Assembly: GCA_017534025.1 (NCBI GenBank)
Contig: JAFWDF010000102.1
Coordinates: 1-20,414 of the forward strand
DNA from: Bacillota bacterium
GTDB taxonomy: Bacteria > Bacillota > Clostridia > Peptostreptococcales > Anaerovoracaceae
Length of the DNA: 20,414 bases
Reading direction: 5' to 3'
Under the pieces are notes generated by a model that had not been told where the DNA came from, made no database searches, and saw only the letters and a list, made by a program, of their open reading frames with translations. Below, in pieces: positions 1 to 7,187 of this stretch (position 1 is its first letter; each line of letters opens with the position of its first letter). The translations under genes were made by a program, and so were the position numbers.

Positions 1-1
1 C

Positions 2-619
2 GGGTCCGCTGCGGAACGGCGGCCTGTTTTTCTGCACAGCTGCTGCGGTCCCTGCAGTACTTCCGTGATCGAGCGGCTGGCGGAGCATTACGATATCACC
101 GTTTATTTCTATAACCCCAATGTGACGAACGAGGGGGAATATCATAAGCGGTTCGAAACCGAAAAACAGTTTATTGACGCATATAATGAGACGCTTCCGC
201 CGGAGCATCAGGTGAAGCTGGTGGAAGGGGAATACGATCCGGAAGCCTACCTGCGTTTTGTAAAGGGATATGAAGAAGAGCCTGAAAACGGCGCGCGCTG
301 TACGAAGTGTTTTGAGTTTCGCATGGAACGGACGGCCCGGGAAGCCGTGAAGAGAGGGTTTTCCCTGTTTACTACCACGCTGTCGGTCAGTCCGCACAAA
401 AGCACGCCGAAGATTCAGGAAGTGGGCTACGAACTGGAAAAGAAATACGGACTGGTTTTTCTGGATGAGAGCTTTAAAAAGAAAGACGGATTCCGCCGCT
501 CGGTGGAATTGTCCAGAGAATACGGGCTTTACAGACAGAATTACTGCGGCTGTATTTTTTCGGAACGGCCGGATGCCGGTCCGGAAGATCCTTCTCTGGA
601 AAGAAGGTTGATCGAGTGA
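2..619 (+). CDS. queH: Epoxyqueuosine reductase QueH, 5' end missing
   Basis: QueH reduces epoxyqueuosine to queuosine in the wobble position of tRNAs (GUN anticodons); it is the non-cobalamin replacement for QueG and acts in the cytoplasm. The reading frame is open from base 2 with no stop. It encodes the family's N-terminal cysteine motif (LHSCCGPCS, bases 32-58), which lies upstream of the first possible internal start (GTG at 65), so the true start is outside the window. A second motif, ARCTKCFEFRMERTA, lies in the middle and NYCGCIFSE near the C-terminus. These cysteines bind the iron-sulfur cluster and metal in the family. The TGA stop overlaps the GTG of priA by 4 bases, so the two genes are probably translationally coupled. 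The call is firm; only the start is unknown. Confidence 0.92.
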   Translation, partial: GSAAERRPVFLHSCCGPCSTSVIERLAEHYDITVYFYNPNVTNEGEYHKRFETEKQFIDAYNETLPPEHQVKLVEGEYDPEAYLRFVKGYEEEPENGARCTKCFEFRMERTAREAVKRGFSLFTTTLSVSPHKSTPKIQEVGYELEKKYGLVFLDESFKKKDGFRRSVELSREYGLYRQNYCGCIFSERPDAGPEDPSLERRLIE

Positions 620-2622
620 AATACGTAAAAGTGGTCATCGATCAGATCAGCAATTACACCGATTTTCTTTATACATACCGATGTGCGGAGGCGGTTCATC
701 CGGGCAGTGTGGTTACGGTGCCCTTCGGGAAAAACAACCGGCCATTGAAGGCGTATGTGTTTGAAGTGTCGGATTCCAATGAGGAGAACATTCCCCGGCT
801 GAAAGATGTACTGGAAGTGTCCGGTGAATATTCCCTGCCGGAGGATCTGGTGGAGATCTGCCGATGGATGAGGGACCGGTACATGTGCCGGTATATCGAT
901 GCGGTGCGCTGCGCAGTGCCTCCGGGGTCCGCGCCTAAAAGAGGCATACCGAAGGATCCGGTGCCGGAGCCTTCCGGCAAAGGCGCGGAAGAACCGCCTC
1001 TGACGGAAGAACAGGAGGCGGCATTCCGGGAGATCGAGGCCGGGCTGAACGCGGCAAAGCCTTCCTATTTTCTGCTGAACGGCGTCACCAGCAGCGGGAA
1101 GACGGAAGTCTATATGCGTGCCGTTGCAAAAGCACTGGAAAATGGCAGAGACGCCATTGTCATGGTGCCGGAGATTTCCCTGACACCGCAGACGATCCGC
1201 CGTTTTGCGAACCGTTTCGGAAAAGAGCAGGTGGCGGTGATGCACAGCCGGCTGACGAAAGGGCAGCGGTATGCGCAGTGGATGAAAGTGCGAAACGGCA
1301 CGGCCCGTATTATGATCGGCGCACGCTCCGCTATTTTTGCACCTTCCGCGGATCTTGGCCTGATCATTATCGATGAGGAACATGAAAGCTCCTATAAATC
1401 GGATCAGACGCCGAAATACAATGCGGTTACCACGGCACTGAACAGGGCGGACCTGACCGGCGCGTCCGTGGTTCTCGGTTCGGCGACACCTTCAGTGATC
1501 AGCCGTTACAGGGCGAATGCAGGGCTTTACAGGGAACTGAAGCTGACGAAACGGTACAATGAAACACCGCTGCCGACGGTCCATGTGGCTGATATGCGCC
1601 GGGAGCTGATCAACGGCAACCGCACCATGTTCAGTGACATTTTATATGAAAAGACTTCGCAGGCACTCGCACAGGGCCGGCAGGCGATCTTTTTCCTGAA
1701 CCGCAGAGGGTATTCCTCTTTCGTGTCCTGCAGGAACTGCGGACACGTGATTCGCTGCGATGTCTGCAATCTGTCCATGACCTACCATAAAGCCAGCGGT
1801 ATGGCGGAGTGCCACTACTGCGGGAGAAAAGTGCGGGTTCCCGATTCCTGTCCGGAGTGCGGAAGCAAACACATCCGTTATTTCGGCGCCGGTACGGAGC
1901 AGGTGCAGGAAGCGGCTGCGGAACTGTTTCCGGGTGCCGTGACGGACCGCCTGGATCTGGATTCCGCCGGCAGGAAGGGCGGGACAGCCTCCATTCTCAG
2001 CGCGTTCCGGAAAGGAAAGACCGACATTCTGGTGGGCACCCAGCTGGTGGCAAAGGGACTGGATTTTGACAATGTCGGCGTGGTCGGCATTATTGCAGCC
2101 GATATCACATTAAACATACCCGATTATCGTTCTCCGGAGCGGACCTTCCAGCTGATCGTACAGGCGGCCGGCCGGGCGGGACGCGGCAAGGAGCCGGGCG
2201 AGGTCATTATCCAGACCTATTCTCCGGAAGACAGCACGATTCAGGCGGCAGCGGCCAATGATTATGACGGGTTCTACGAGCATGAGATCCGGGTGCGCCG
2301 CCTCATCGGATATCCGCCGTTCTCCAATATTCTCCGGCTGGTTTTTTCCGGCAGCGACGAGCGGGAAACCCGCGGAGAGGCGGAGCGGGTATACCGGATG
2401 ATTCTGGAGTCTTCTGTTCCGGGAAAGGGAGAAGTTTTTGCCCCGCAGCCGGCTTATATGGCTAAACTGAATGATAAATACCGTTTTCATATTCTGATAA
2501 AGTCTCCGCGCAGGCGCACGGAAATTTATAGAAAATTAATAGAAACCATCAGGCTGGACCGTACGGCGTCCGGCAGCCGGGTAATCATGGTTGCCGAACT
2601 GGATCCGTACAGCATGACCTGA
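616..2622 (+). CDS. priA: Primosomal replication restart helicase PriA
   Basis: PriA is a 3'-5' superfamily 2 DNA helicase that recognises stalled forks and reloads the replisome. The 668-residue product has an N-terminal 3'-DNA-binding domain (about 1-100), Walker A GVTSSGKTE at 156-164, DEEH at 253-256, and helicase motif III around GSATPS at 289. Eight zinc-binding cysteines in CxxC pairs lie between about 372 and 415, followed by GAGTEQV near 424. It starts with GTG inside the queH stop and ends 22 bases before def. It is short for the family (about 730-800 residues). The shortfall lies between the N-terminal domain and the helicase core, which begins near residue 130, so the winged-helix domain looks reduced. 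The catalytic motifs look intact. Confidence 0.96.
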   Translation: MKYVKVVIDQISNYTDFLYTYRCAEAVHPGSVVTVPFGKNNRPLKAYVFEVSDSNEENIPRLKDVLEVSGEYSLPEDLVEICRWMRDRYMCRYIDAVRCAVPPGSAPKRGIPKDPVPEPSGKGAEEPPLTEEQEAAFREIEAGLNAAKPSYFLLNGVTSSGKTEVYMRAVAKALENGRDAIVMVPEISLTPQTIRRFANRFGKEQVAVMHSRLTKGQRYAQWMKVRNGTARIMIGARSAIFAPSADLGLIIIDEEHESSYKSDQTPKYNAVTTALNRADLTGASVVLGSATPSVISRYRANAGLYRELKLTKRYNETPLPTVHVADMRRELINGNRTMFSDILYEKTSQALAQGRQAIFFLNRRGYSSFVSCRNCGHVIRCDVCNLSMTYHKASGMAECHYCGRKVRVPDSCPECGSKHIRYFGAGTEQVQEAAAELFPGAVTDRLDLDSAGRKGGTASILSAFRKGKTDILVGTQLVAKGLDFDNVGVVGIIAADITLNIPDYRSPERTFQLIVQAAGRAGRGKEPGEVIIQTYSPEDSTIQAAAANDYDGFYEHEIRVRRLIGYPPFSNILRLVFSGSDERETRGEAERVYRMILESSVPGKGEVFAPQPAYMAKLNDKYRFHILIKSPRRRTEIYRKLIETIRLDRTASGSRVIMVAELDPYSMT

Positions 2623-2644
2623 TCATACAGGAGGAATAAGAATT

Positions 2645-3121
2645 ATGGCTTTAAGAAAAATCGTAGAAATCGGCGATGACATTCTTCGTAAGAAATGCCG
2701 CCCGGTGGCAGAAGTGAATGACCGGACCAGAGTACTGATCGACGATATGATTGAAACCCTTCACCATACCGGCGGCGTCGGTCTGGCAGCTCCGCAGGTC
2801 GGTGTTATGCGCCGGCTGTTTGTCGTGGACCTCGGGGAAGAGGATACGGAACCGATGGTGCTGGTCAATCCGGAGTTTCTGGAGCAGTCCGGAGAGCAGG
2901 ACGGCGATGAGGGATGCCTGAGCATCCCCGGTAAGGCGGGCAGCGTAGTTCGTCCGGAATATGTGAAGATCAAGGGGCTGAACCGCGACGGCGAGGAAGT
3001 GGTGTATGAAGGAACCGGCCTGCTGGCAAGAGCCTTCTGCCACGAATATGACCACCTGGAAGGCATCATGTATGTGGATAAAGCCTATGAACTGTGGGAG
3101 CTGGGCGATGAAGAACAGTAA
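2645..3121 (+). CDS. def: Peptide deformylase
   Basis: This Fe/Zn metallohydrolase removes the formyl group from the N-terminal methionine of nascent proteins at the ribosome exit. All three family motifs are present in the 158-residue product: GVGLAAPQVG (44-53), EGCLSIPG (89-96, metal ligand Cys91) and HEYDHLEG (133-140, ligands His133 and His137, catalytic Glu134). An AGGAGG ribosome site (2629-2634) precedes the ATG by 10 bases. The 3' end overlaps the start of fmt by 14 bases. Together they make the usual pair that removes and adds the formyl group. Length and motifs fit the shorter, type 1-like deformylases of bacteria. There is nothing unusual in the sequence. Confidence 0.96.
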   Translation: MALRKIVEIGDDILRKKCRPVAEVNDRTRVLIDDMIETLHHTGGVGLAAPQVGVMRRLFVVDLGEEDTEPMVLVNPEFLEQSGEQDGDEGCLSIPGKAGSVVRPEYVKIKGLNRDGEEVVYEGTGLLARAFCHEYDHLEGIMYVDKAYELWELGDEEQ

Positions 3122-4067
3122 TGGCAACGGATCGGAACTGACAATTGTATATATGGGCACGCCGGATTTTGCAGTGCGTCCGCTGCAGGCCATGGCAGAA
3201 GCCGGTTATCATATTCCGCTGGTTGTTGCACAGCCGGACAAGCCGAACGGAAGAGGAAAAAAGCTGCGCCCGGGCGCAGTAAAGAAGGCTGCGGAGGAGC
3301 TGGGCATTCCTGTGAAGCAGCCGCTGAAGGTCAGAAATAATCCGGAGTTTCTGGAAGAGCTCCGTGCGCTGCAGCCGGATCTGATGGTCGTCGCGGCATA
3401 CGGAAAAATACTTCCTCCGGAATTGCTGGCAGTTCCGAAGCTGGGCTGTGTGAATATTCACGGCTCCCTGCTTCCGCGCTTTCGCGGAGCGGCCCCGGTG
3501 CAGAGATGCATCATGGAGGGAGATGAACAGACCGGCGTGACGCTGATGTACATGGCGGAAGGAATGGATACCGGCGATATGATCGCCAGTGAAAAGACCG
3601 GTGTCGGCCGTAAAAACGCCGGCGAACTCCTGGAGGAGCTCTCTGCGCTGGGAGCGGAGCTTCTGCTCCGCTGGCTTCCGGAATTTGAAAAAGGAAAAGT
3701 GCCGGGTACGCCGCAGAAGGAGGAGGAAGCCACCTATGCGCCGATGCTGGAAAAAGCCGAAGGGCGTATAGATTTTTCGCGGCCCGCTGCAGAAATCGAA
3801 CGGAAGATCCGCGGATTTTCTCCGAATCCGGGCGCGTTTACAGAATTGAACGGGGAAAGAATGAAAATCCATTTTGCGGATGTCGTGCAGGGCGGAAAAC
3901 CCGGAGAACCGGGGACGATTCTTGAAGCCGGAAACGATGGCATTCTGACGGTTTGCGGAGAGGATCTGCTTCTCATAAAGCAAATCCAGATGCCGGGCAA
4001 ACGGGCCATGCCTGCCGCGGATTTCCTGCGCGGGCACCGCATCGAGCCGGGCACGGTACTGGGGTAA
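3108..4067 (+). CDS. fmt: Methionyl-tRNA formyltransferase
   Basis: Fmt transfers a formyl group from 10-formyltetrahydrofolate to Met-tRNA(fMet) for translation initiation. The chosen ATG (3108) has GGGAG 8-9 bases upstream and gives 319 residues, the usual family length. The open frame extends further upstream, but that part only shadows def in another frame. Visible motifs are the N-terminal IVYMGTPDFAV, the catalytic VNIHGSLLPRFRGAAP (Asn116, His118, and SLLP at 120-123) and MDTGDM with catalytic Asp157. The C-terminal region is the OB-like tRNA-binding domain. The gene starts inside def and ends 4 bases before rsmB, so translational coupling is likely. Confidence 0.96.
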   Translation: MKNSNGNGSELTIVYMGTPDFAVRPLQAMAEAGYHIPLVVAQPDKPNGRGKKLRPGAVKKAAEELGIPVKQPLKVRNNPEFLEELRALQPDLMVVAAYGKILPPELLAVPKLGCVNIHGSLLPRFRGAAPVQRCIMEGDEQTGVTLMYMAEGMDTGDMIASEKTGVGRKNAGELLEELSALGAELLLRWLPEFEKGKVPGTPQKEEEATYAPMLEKAEGRIDFSRPAAEIERKIRGFSPNPGAFTELNGERMKIHFADVVQGGKPGEPGTILEAGNDGILTVCGEDLLLIKQIQMPGKRAMPAADFLRGHRIEPGTVLG

Positions 4068-4071
4068 TAGC

Positions 4072-5379
4072 ATGGATACCAACCGGAAAACGGCTTTTGA
4101 AGCGCTGCTGGATATCGAGGTCAACGGCGCGTATTCCAATCTGGCGGCCGCTTCGGCCATCGGACAGTATCATCCTGATAATGAACCGTTTGTCCGCGCG
4201 CTGATATACGGGGTGCTGGAGAATCAGATCTATCTGGATTACCGTCTCGACGGACTGGTGCGGTCCGGGATGCGGAAAGTGCGCACGCCGGCTCGGATTC
4301 TGCTGCGCATGGGGGCGTATCAGATTGAATTCATGAACAGCGTGCCGGATTATGCGGAGATCAATGAAACTGTAAAAATGACCCGGAAACTCTGCCGGGG
4401 GCTGGAAGGGTTCGTCAACGGCGTACTGCGGGCGTATGCCCGGGGCAGAGGCGCGAAGCTCCCGGATCCGGCGGAGGATATCGGCCGGTTTTTATCACTG
4501 CGGTATTCGTATTCGGAAGATATTACCGAAATGTGGCTGGCCGGATTCGGCCCGGAACGGACCCGTTCCCTGATGGAAGCGGGCAATGCCGTTCCGGATC
4601 TGACGGTCCGGGTTAATACGCTGAAATGTACGCCGCAGCAGCTGGCGGAACGGCTGGCGGATAGTGCCGTGTCCCTGGAACCGGTGCAGGTTCCGGAACC
4701 GTACGGCTCGGCCCTGCAGGGCGCTGTATTCCGTGCCGCAGGAACCGGGATCCTGGAAACCGATGCCTTCCGGGAAGGGTGGTTCTATGTACAGGATGCG
4801 GCTTCTTCGGCCGCTGTCGCTGCACTGGATCCCCGTCCGGGGGATACGCTCATCGATGTCTGCGCTGCACCGGGAGGAAAATCCTTTGCAGCGGCCATGC
4901 TGATGGAAGGAAAAGGAAAAATCTTTTCCTGCGACATTTACGAACACAAGATGGAACTGATCCGTGCCACGGCGGAGAAGCTGGGACTGGATCTTATTGA
5001 ACCTGTCCTGCACGATGCCAGACAGACGAATCCGGATTTTGCGGAACAGGCGGACTGTGTCATAGCGGATGTGCCCTGCTCCGGCCTGGGAGTAGTGCGC
5101 CGGCGGCCGGAAATGAAACGGAAAGCGAACCTGGCGGATATGAAAAAGCTGCCCGCTCTGCAGAAGGAGATACTGGAGGCCGCAGCCGGCTGCGTCAAAC
5201 CCGGCGGCCGCCTTATGTACAGTACCTGCACCATTTCGGAAATGGAAAATGAGCAGATTGCACAGGCATTTCTGAAGCAGCATGATGAATTCCGGATGCT
5301 TCATGAAAAACAGTTCTTTCCGGATACGGATTTCTGTGACGGGTTTTATTTCTGCATCATGCAGAAAGATCCGGCTTAG
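4072..5379 (+). CDS. rsmB: 16S rRNA (cytosine-C5)-methyltransferase RsmB
   Basis: RsmB (Sun/Fmu) makes m5C967 (E. coli numbering) in 16S rRNA using S-adenosylmethionine. The 435-residue protein has an N-terminal NusB-like RNA-binding domain (about 1-125) and a C-terminal Rossmann methyltransferase. The SAM motif is DVCAAPGGKSF (262-272). The two catalytic cysteines of the m5C family are in DVPCSGLG (Cys336) and MYSTCTI (Cys386). It starts 4 bases after the fmt stop with only a GGGG stretch as ribosome site, which fits coupling to fmt translation. No terminator with a T-run follows. In many Firmicutes rlmN comes next; here it does not. Confidence 0.95.
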   Translation: MDTNRKTAFEALLDIEVNGAYSNLAAASAIGQYHPDNEPFVRALIYGVLENQIYLDYRLDGLVRSGMRKVRTPARILLRMGAYQIEFMNSVPDYAEINETVKMTRKLCRGLEGFVNGVLRAYARGRGAKLPDPAEDIGRFLSLRYSYSEDITEMWLAGFGPERTRSLMEAGNAVPDLTVRVNTLKCTPQQLAERLADSAVSLEPVQVPEPYGSALQGAVFRAAGTGILETDAFREGWFYVQDAASSAAVAALDPRPGDTLIDVCAAPGGKSFAAAMLMEGKGKIFSCDIYEHKMELIRATAEKLGLDLIEPVLHDARQTNPDFAEQADCVIADVPCSGLGVVRRRPEMKRKANLADMKKLPALQKEILEAAAGCVKPGGRLMYSTCTISEMENEQIAQAFLKQHDEFRMLHEKQFFPDTDFCDGFYFCIMQKDPA

Positions 5380-5416
5380 TTCACTGAACGGCCGGCCTCG
5401 GCAGAGAAATCGTTTA

Positions 5417-5445
5417 TTGAAATAATCTCCTGCCCGGTGTATAAT
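5417..5445 (+). promoter_or_regulatory. Sigma-A-type promoter of the NlpC/P60 gene
   Basis: TTGAAA at 5417-5422, a 17-base spacer, and a perfect TATAAT at 5440-5445. The start of transcription would be near 5452, giving an 85-base leader before the GTG at 5538. This makes the hydrolase gene independent of the rsmB operon upstream. Confidence 0.8.
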
Positions 5446-5497
5446 ATCATTTAATGAACAGGACTTCTGTGTTTGGTTTAGCATGTTTTGCTTGGTT

Positions 5498-5517
5498 CTG
5501 ATTATTATAATTATCAG
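5498..5517. repeat. Near-perfect 20-base palindrome in the NlpC/P60 leader
   Basis: CTGATTATTATAATTATCAG pairs with itself at 9 of 10 positions; the single mismatch is 5503 against 5512. It lies between the predicted transcription start and the ribosome site (AAAGG, about 5524-5528). Its size and symmetry suit an operator for a dimeric repressor. Being AT-rich, it could also be chance. Confidence 0.4.
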
Positions 5518-5537
5518 TCAAAGAAAGGTATTTATTT

Positions 5538-6248
5538 GTGAATAGTAAGCGTATTCCGATATTGATATTATCCTTATTGCTTTTGTTTACCTCTGTTGCG
5601 TTCGCGGCGGAGCCGGAGTGCGGTGCCGGGACGGACCGCGGACAGGCTTCCGTGCCTGCGGCGGACAGCGGACAGACCGCCGTTCCCGTTACGGGCAGCG
5701 GAATTGAAGGTATACTGGAAACAATTGCAGGAAAAATGGATTCCGACTTTGCGGTATGCGGGCCGGTATGGACGGAAGCAGACTGGATTGCTGTTATGGA
5801 AGGCATGACGGATGTGGTTCTTCCGTTTTCTGATTCTTCGGAAGTACAGCTGGATATCTGCCAGACCATGATACAGAATTCATTCCAGTACCTGGGCGTT
5901 CCATATGTCTGGGGCGGAAAGACACCCGCCGGTTTTGACTGCTCCGGTTTTGTCAATTATGTCATGGCAGAAACCGGTCTGTGGGAGCCGCACATCGGCT
6001 GCTGCAATGATCTGGCGAAATACTGCACGGTGGTGGATATTGCCGATGCTCAGCCGGGCGATCTGGTATTCTTCTCCGGTACGACATCCCGGCAGGGCTA
6101 CAGCCATATCGCTATTTATCTGGGCTGCGGGCAGGTCATTAACTCTGCGTCCAGCAGCGGTGTATCCATTGCAGATATTCGTTCCGGTTACTGGGCTCAT
6201 CACTTCGCCTGCGTGGCGCGTCTGAATGTTTTCATGAAACAGTCCTGA
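5538..6248 (+). CDS. Secreted NlpC/P60 family cell-wall hydrolase
   Basis: This is probably a peptidoglycan endopeptidase that cuts stem peptides outside the membrane. The 236-residue protein starts at GTG with AAAGG about 9 bases upstream. It has a signal peptide: Lys/Arg at 4-5, a hydrophobic stretch at about 7-22, and a likely cut after AFA at 23. A low-complexity linker and a region of unknown fold (about 57-105) follow. The C-terminal NlpC/P60 domain (about 110-232) has LGVPYVWGG, catalytic Cys135 in FDCSGFVNYV, and His190 in YSHIAIYLG. The third catalytic position appears to be Asn202 in VINSAS rather than the commoner His. No SH3b, LysM or choline-binding repeat is visible. It has its own promoter and terminator, between rsmB and prpC. 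Confidence 0.88.
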   Translation: MNSKRIPILILSLLLLFTSVAFAAEPECGAGTDRGQASVPAADSGQTAVPVTGSGIEGILETIAGKMDSDFAVCGPVWTEADWIAVMEGMTDVVLPFSDSSEVQLDICQTMIQNSFQYLGVPYVWGGKTPAGFDCSGFVNYVMAETGLWEPHIGCCNDLAKYCTVVDIADAQPGDLVFFSGTTSRQGYSHIAIYLGCGQVINSASSSGVSIADIRSGYWAHHFACVARLNVFMKQS

Positions 6249-6260
6249 TAATAAATTTTA

Positions 6261-6292
6261 AGAGAATGCCGCCGTTCAGGCGGCTCTTTTTT
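6261..6292 (+). terminator. Rho-independent terminator after the NlpC/P60 gene
   Basis: A GCCGCC stem (6268-6273) pairs with GGCGGC (6279-6284) around the loop GTTCA. A second pairing of AGAG with CTCT flanks it, and six T follow (6287-6292). It lies 13 bases after the stop codon. Confidence 0.88.
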
Positions 6293-6313
6293 ATGGAATG
6301 AACAGGTAGAGTG

Positions 6314-6322
6314 TGGTATCAT
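6314..6322 (+). promoter_or_regulatory. Possible extended -10 promoter of prpC-prkC-rsgA-rpe
   Basis: TGG followed by TATCAT (6317-6322) fits an extended -10 element. The -35 region is poor (TGGAAT at 6294-6299, 17-base spacing). A promoter is needed here because a terminator lies just upstream. Transcription would start near 6330. Confidence 0.45.
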
Positions 6323-6361
6323 ATTAATTAGAATGCGCAGCTATGTTTTCGCTCTGCCGGT

Positions 6362-6407
6362 GCAGGGACGGACCCGCTGCGGAAAGGGTCCTGCCGTATC
6401 GGGCAGG
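6362..6407 (+). promoter_or_regulatory. Leader with mutually exclusive hairpins before prpC
   Basis: GGACCC (6370-6375) can pair with GGGTCC (6386-6391). CCTGCC (6390-6395) can pair with GGCAGG (6402-6407). A third option is GCAGG (6362-6366) with CCTGC (6390-6394). The pairings share bases 6390-6391, so only one can form at a time. No T-run follows, so this is not a plain terminator. The function is unknown. Confidence 0.35.
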
Positions 6408-6440
6408 GAAGAACCATTATTATATTTGGGAGTAACTGAT

Positions 6441-7187
6441 ATGTTCGAATTCGGTTTTAAAAGCGATACGGGCAAAATGAGAAATAACAATCAGGATTCC
6501 TTTTTTGTCCTGCCGGACAAAGGAGTGTTCCTGGTAGCGGACGGCGTGGGCGGACACAGTCACGGAGAGGTTGCAAGCCGGACGGTGATGGCCGACATCG
6601 CGGATTATATGAATGATTCGCCGATTCCTCCGGAGGATGATTCAGACGGAATCCGGGACTACTTTGTCAGCCTGCTGTACCACGTCAATGAACACATTTA
6701 CAGAATGGCAGACGGCGGTTCAACGCGCAGCATGGCCACCACGCTGATTCTTCTGTATATCCATAAAGGAAAGGCGTATGTCGCCAATGTCGGAGACAGC
6801 CGGCTGTACCTGATTCGGGATGACAGTATCCGGCAGGTGACGGAGGACCATACGTATGTGAATGACCTGATGAAGAAAGGGATCATCGACCGGACACAGG
6901 CCCGGGAGCATCCGGACCGCAATCTGATCACCCGAGCCATCGGTGCCGAGGAAAATGTCAGACCGGATCTGTATATGTTTGACGTGTATGAAGAGGATGT
7001 TCTCCTGCTATGCACGGATGGTCTCTACGATATGCTCGAAGATGAAGAAATCAGAAAAATTGTCATGAAATCCAATACTATGAGGTCTGCCTGCATAAAC
7101 CTCATTGACCGCGCCAATGAAAGGGGCGGCGCGGATAACATTACAGCGGTAACAGTCAGAATACAGACAGGGGGACAGGCACAATGA
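6441..7187 (+). CDS. prpC: PP2C-type Ser/Thr protein phosphatase PrpC/Stp
   Basis: This metal-dependent phosphatase reverses phosphorylation by the PASTA kinase encoded next to it. I start it at ATG 6441, which has GGGAG 8 bases upstream and leads straight into the PP2C fold. The frame is open back to 6333 but that part has no family similarity. The 248-residue protein shows NNNQD (Asp19), LVADGVGGHSHGE (Asp34), VANVGDSRLYL (115-124), LCTDGLYDML (Asp193) and GGADNITAV (Asp232), the acidic residues that hold the Mn/Mg ions. Its TGA overlaps the kinase ATG (ATGA at 7184-7187), so the pair is translationally coupled. This is the standard Firmicutes order. Confidence 0.95.
   Translation: MFEFGFKSDTGKMRNNNQDSFFVLPDKGVFLVADGVGGHSHGEVASRTVMADIADYMNDSPIPPEDDSDGIRDYFVSLLYHVNEHIYRMADGGSTRSMATTLILLYIHKGKAYVANVGDSRLYLIRDDSIRQVTEDHTYVNDLMKKGIIDRTQAREHPDRNLITRAIGAEENVRPDLYMFDVYEEDVLLLCTDGLYDMLEDEEIRKIVMKSNTMRSACINLIDRANERGGADNITAVTVRIQTGGQAQ

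Noticed and set aside
3006..3107. Upstream extension of the fmt frame inside def
   Set aside because: The ATG at 3108 has a ribosome site and gives the family's usual length. The extension only mirrors def in another frame.
6333..6440. N-terminal extension of PrpC from ATG 6333
   Set aside because: No PP2C similarity and no ribosome site there. ATG 6441 has GGGAG at the right distance and starts exactly at the fold.
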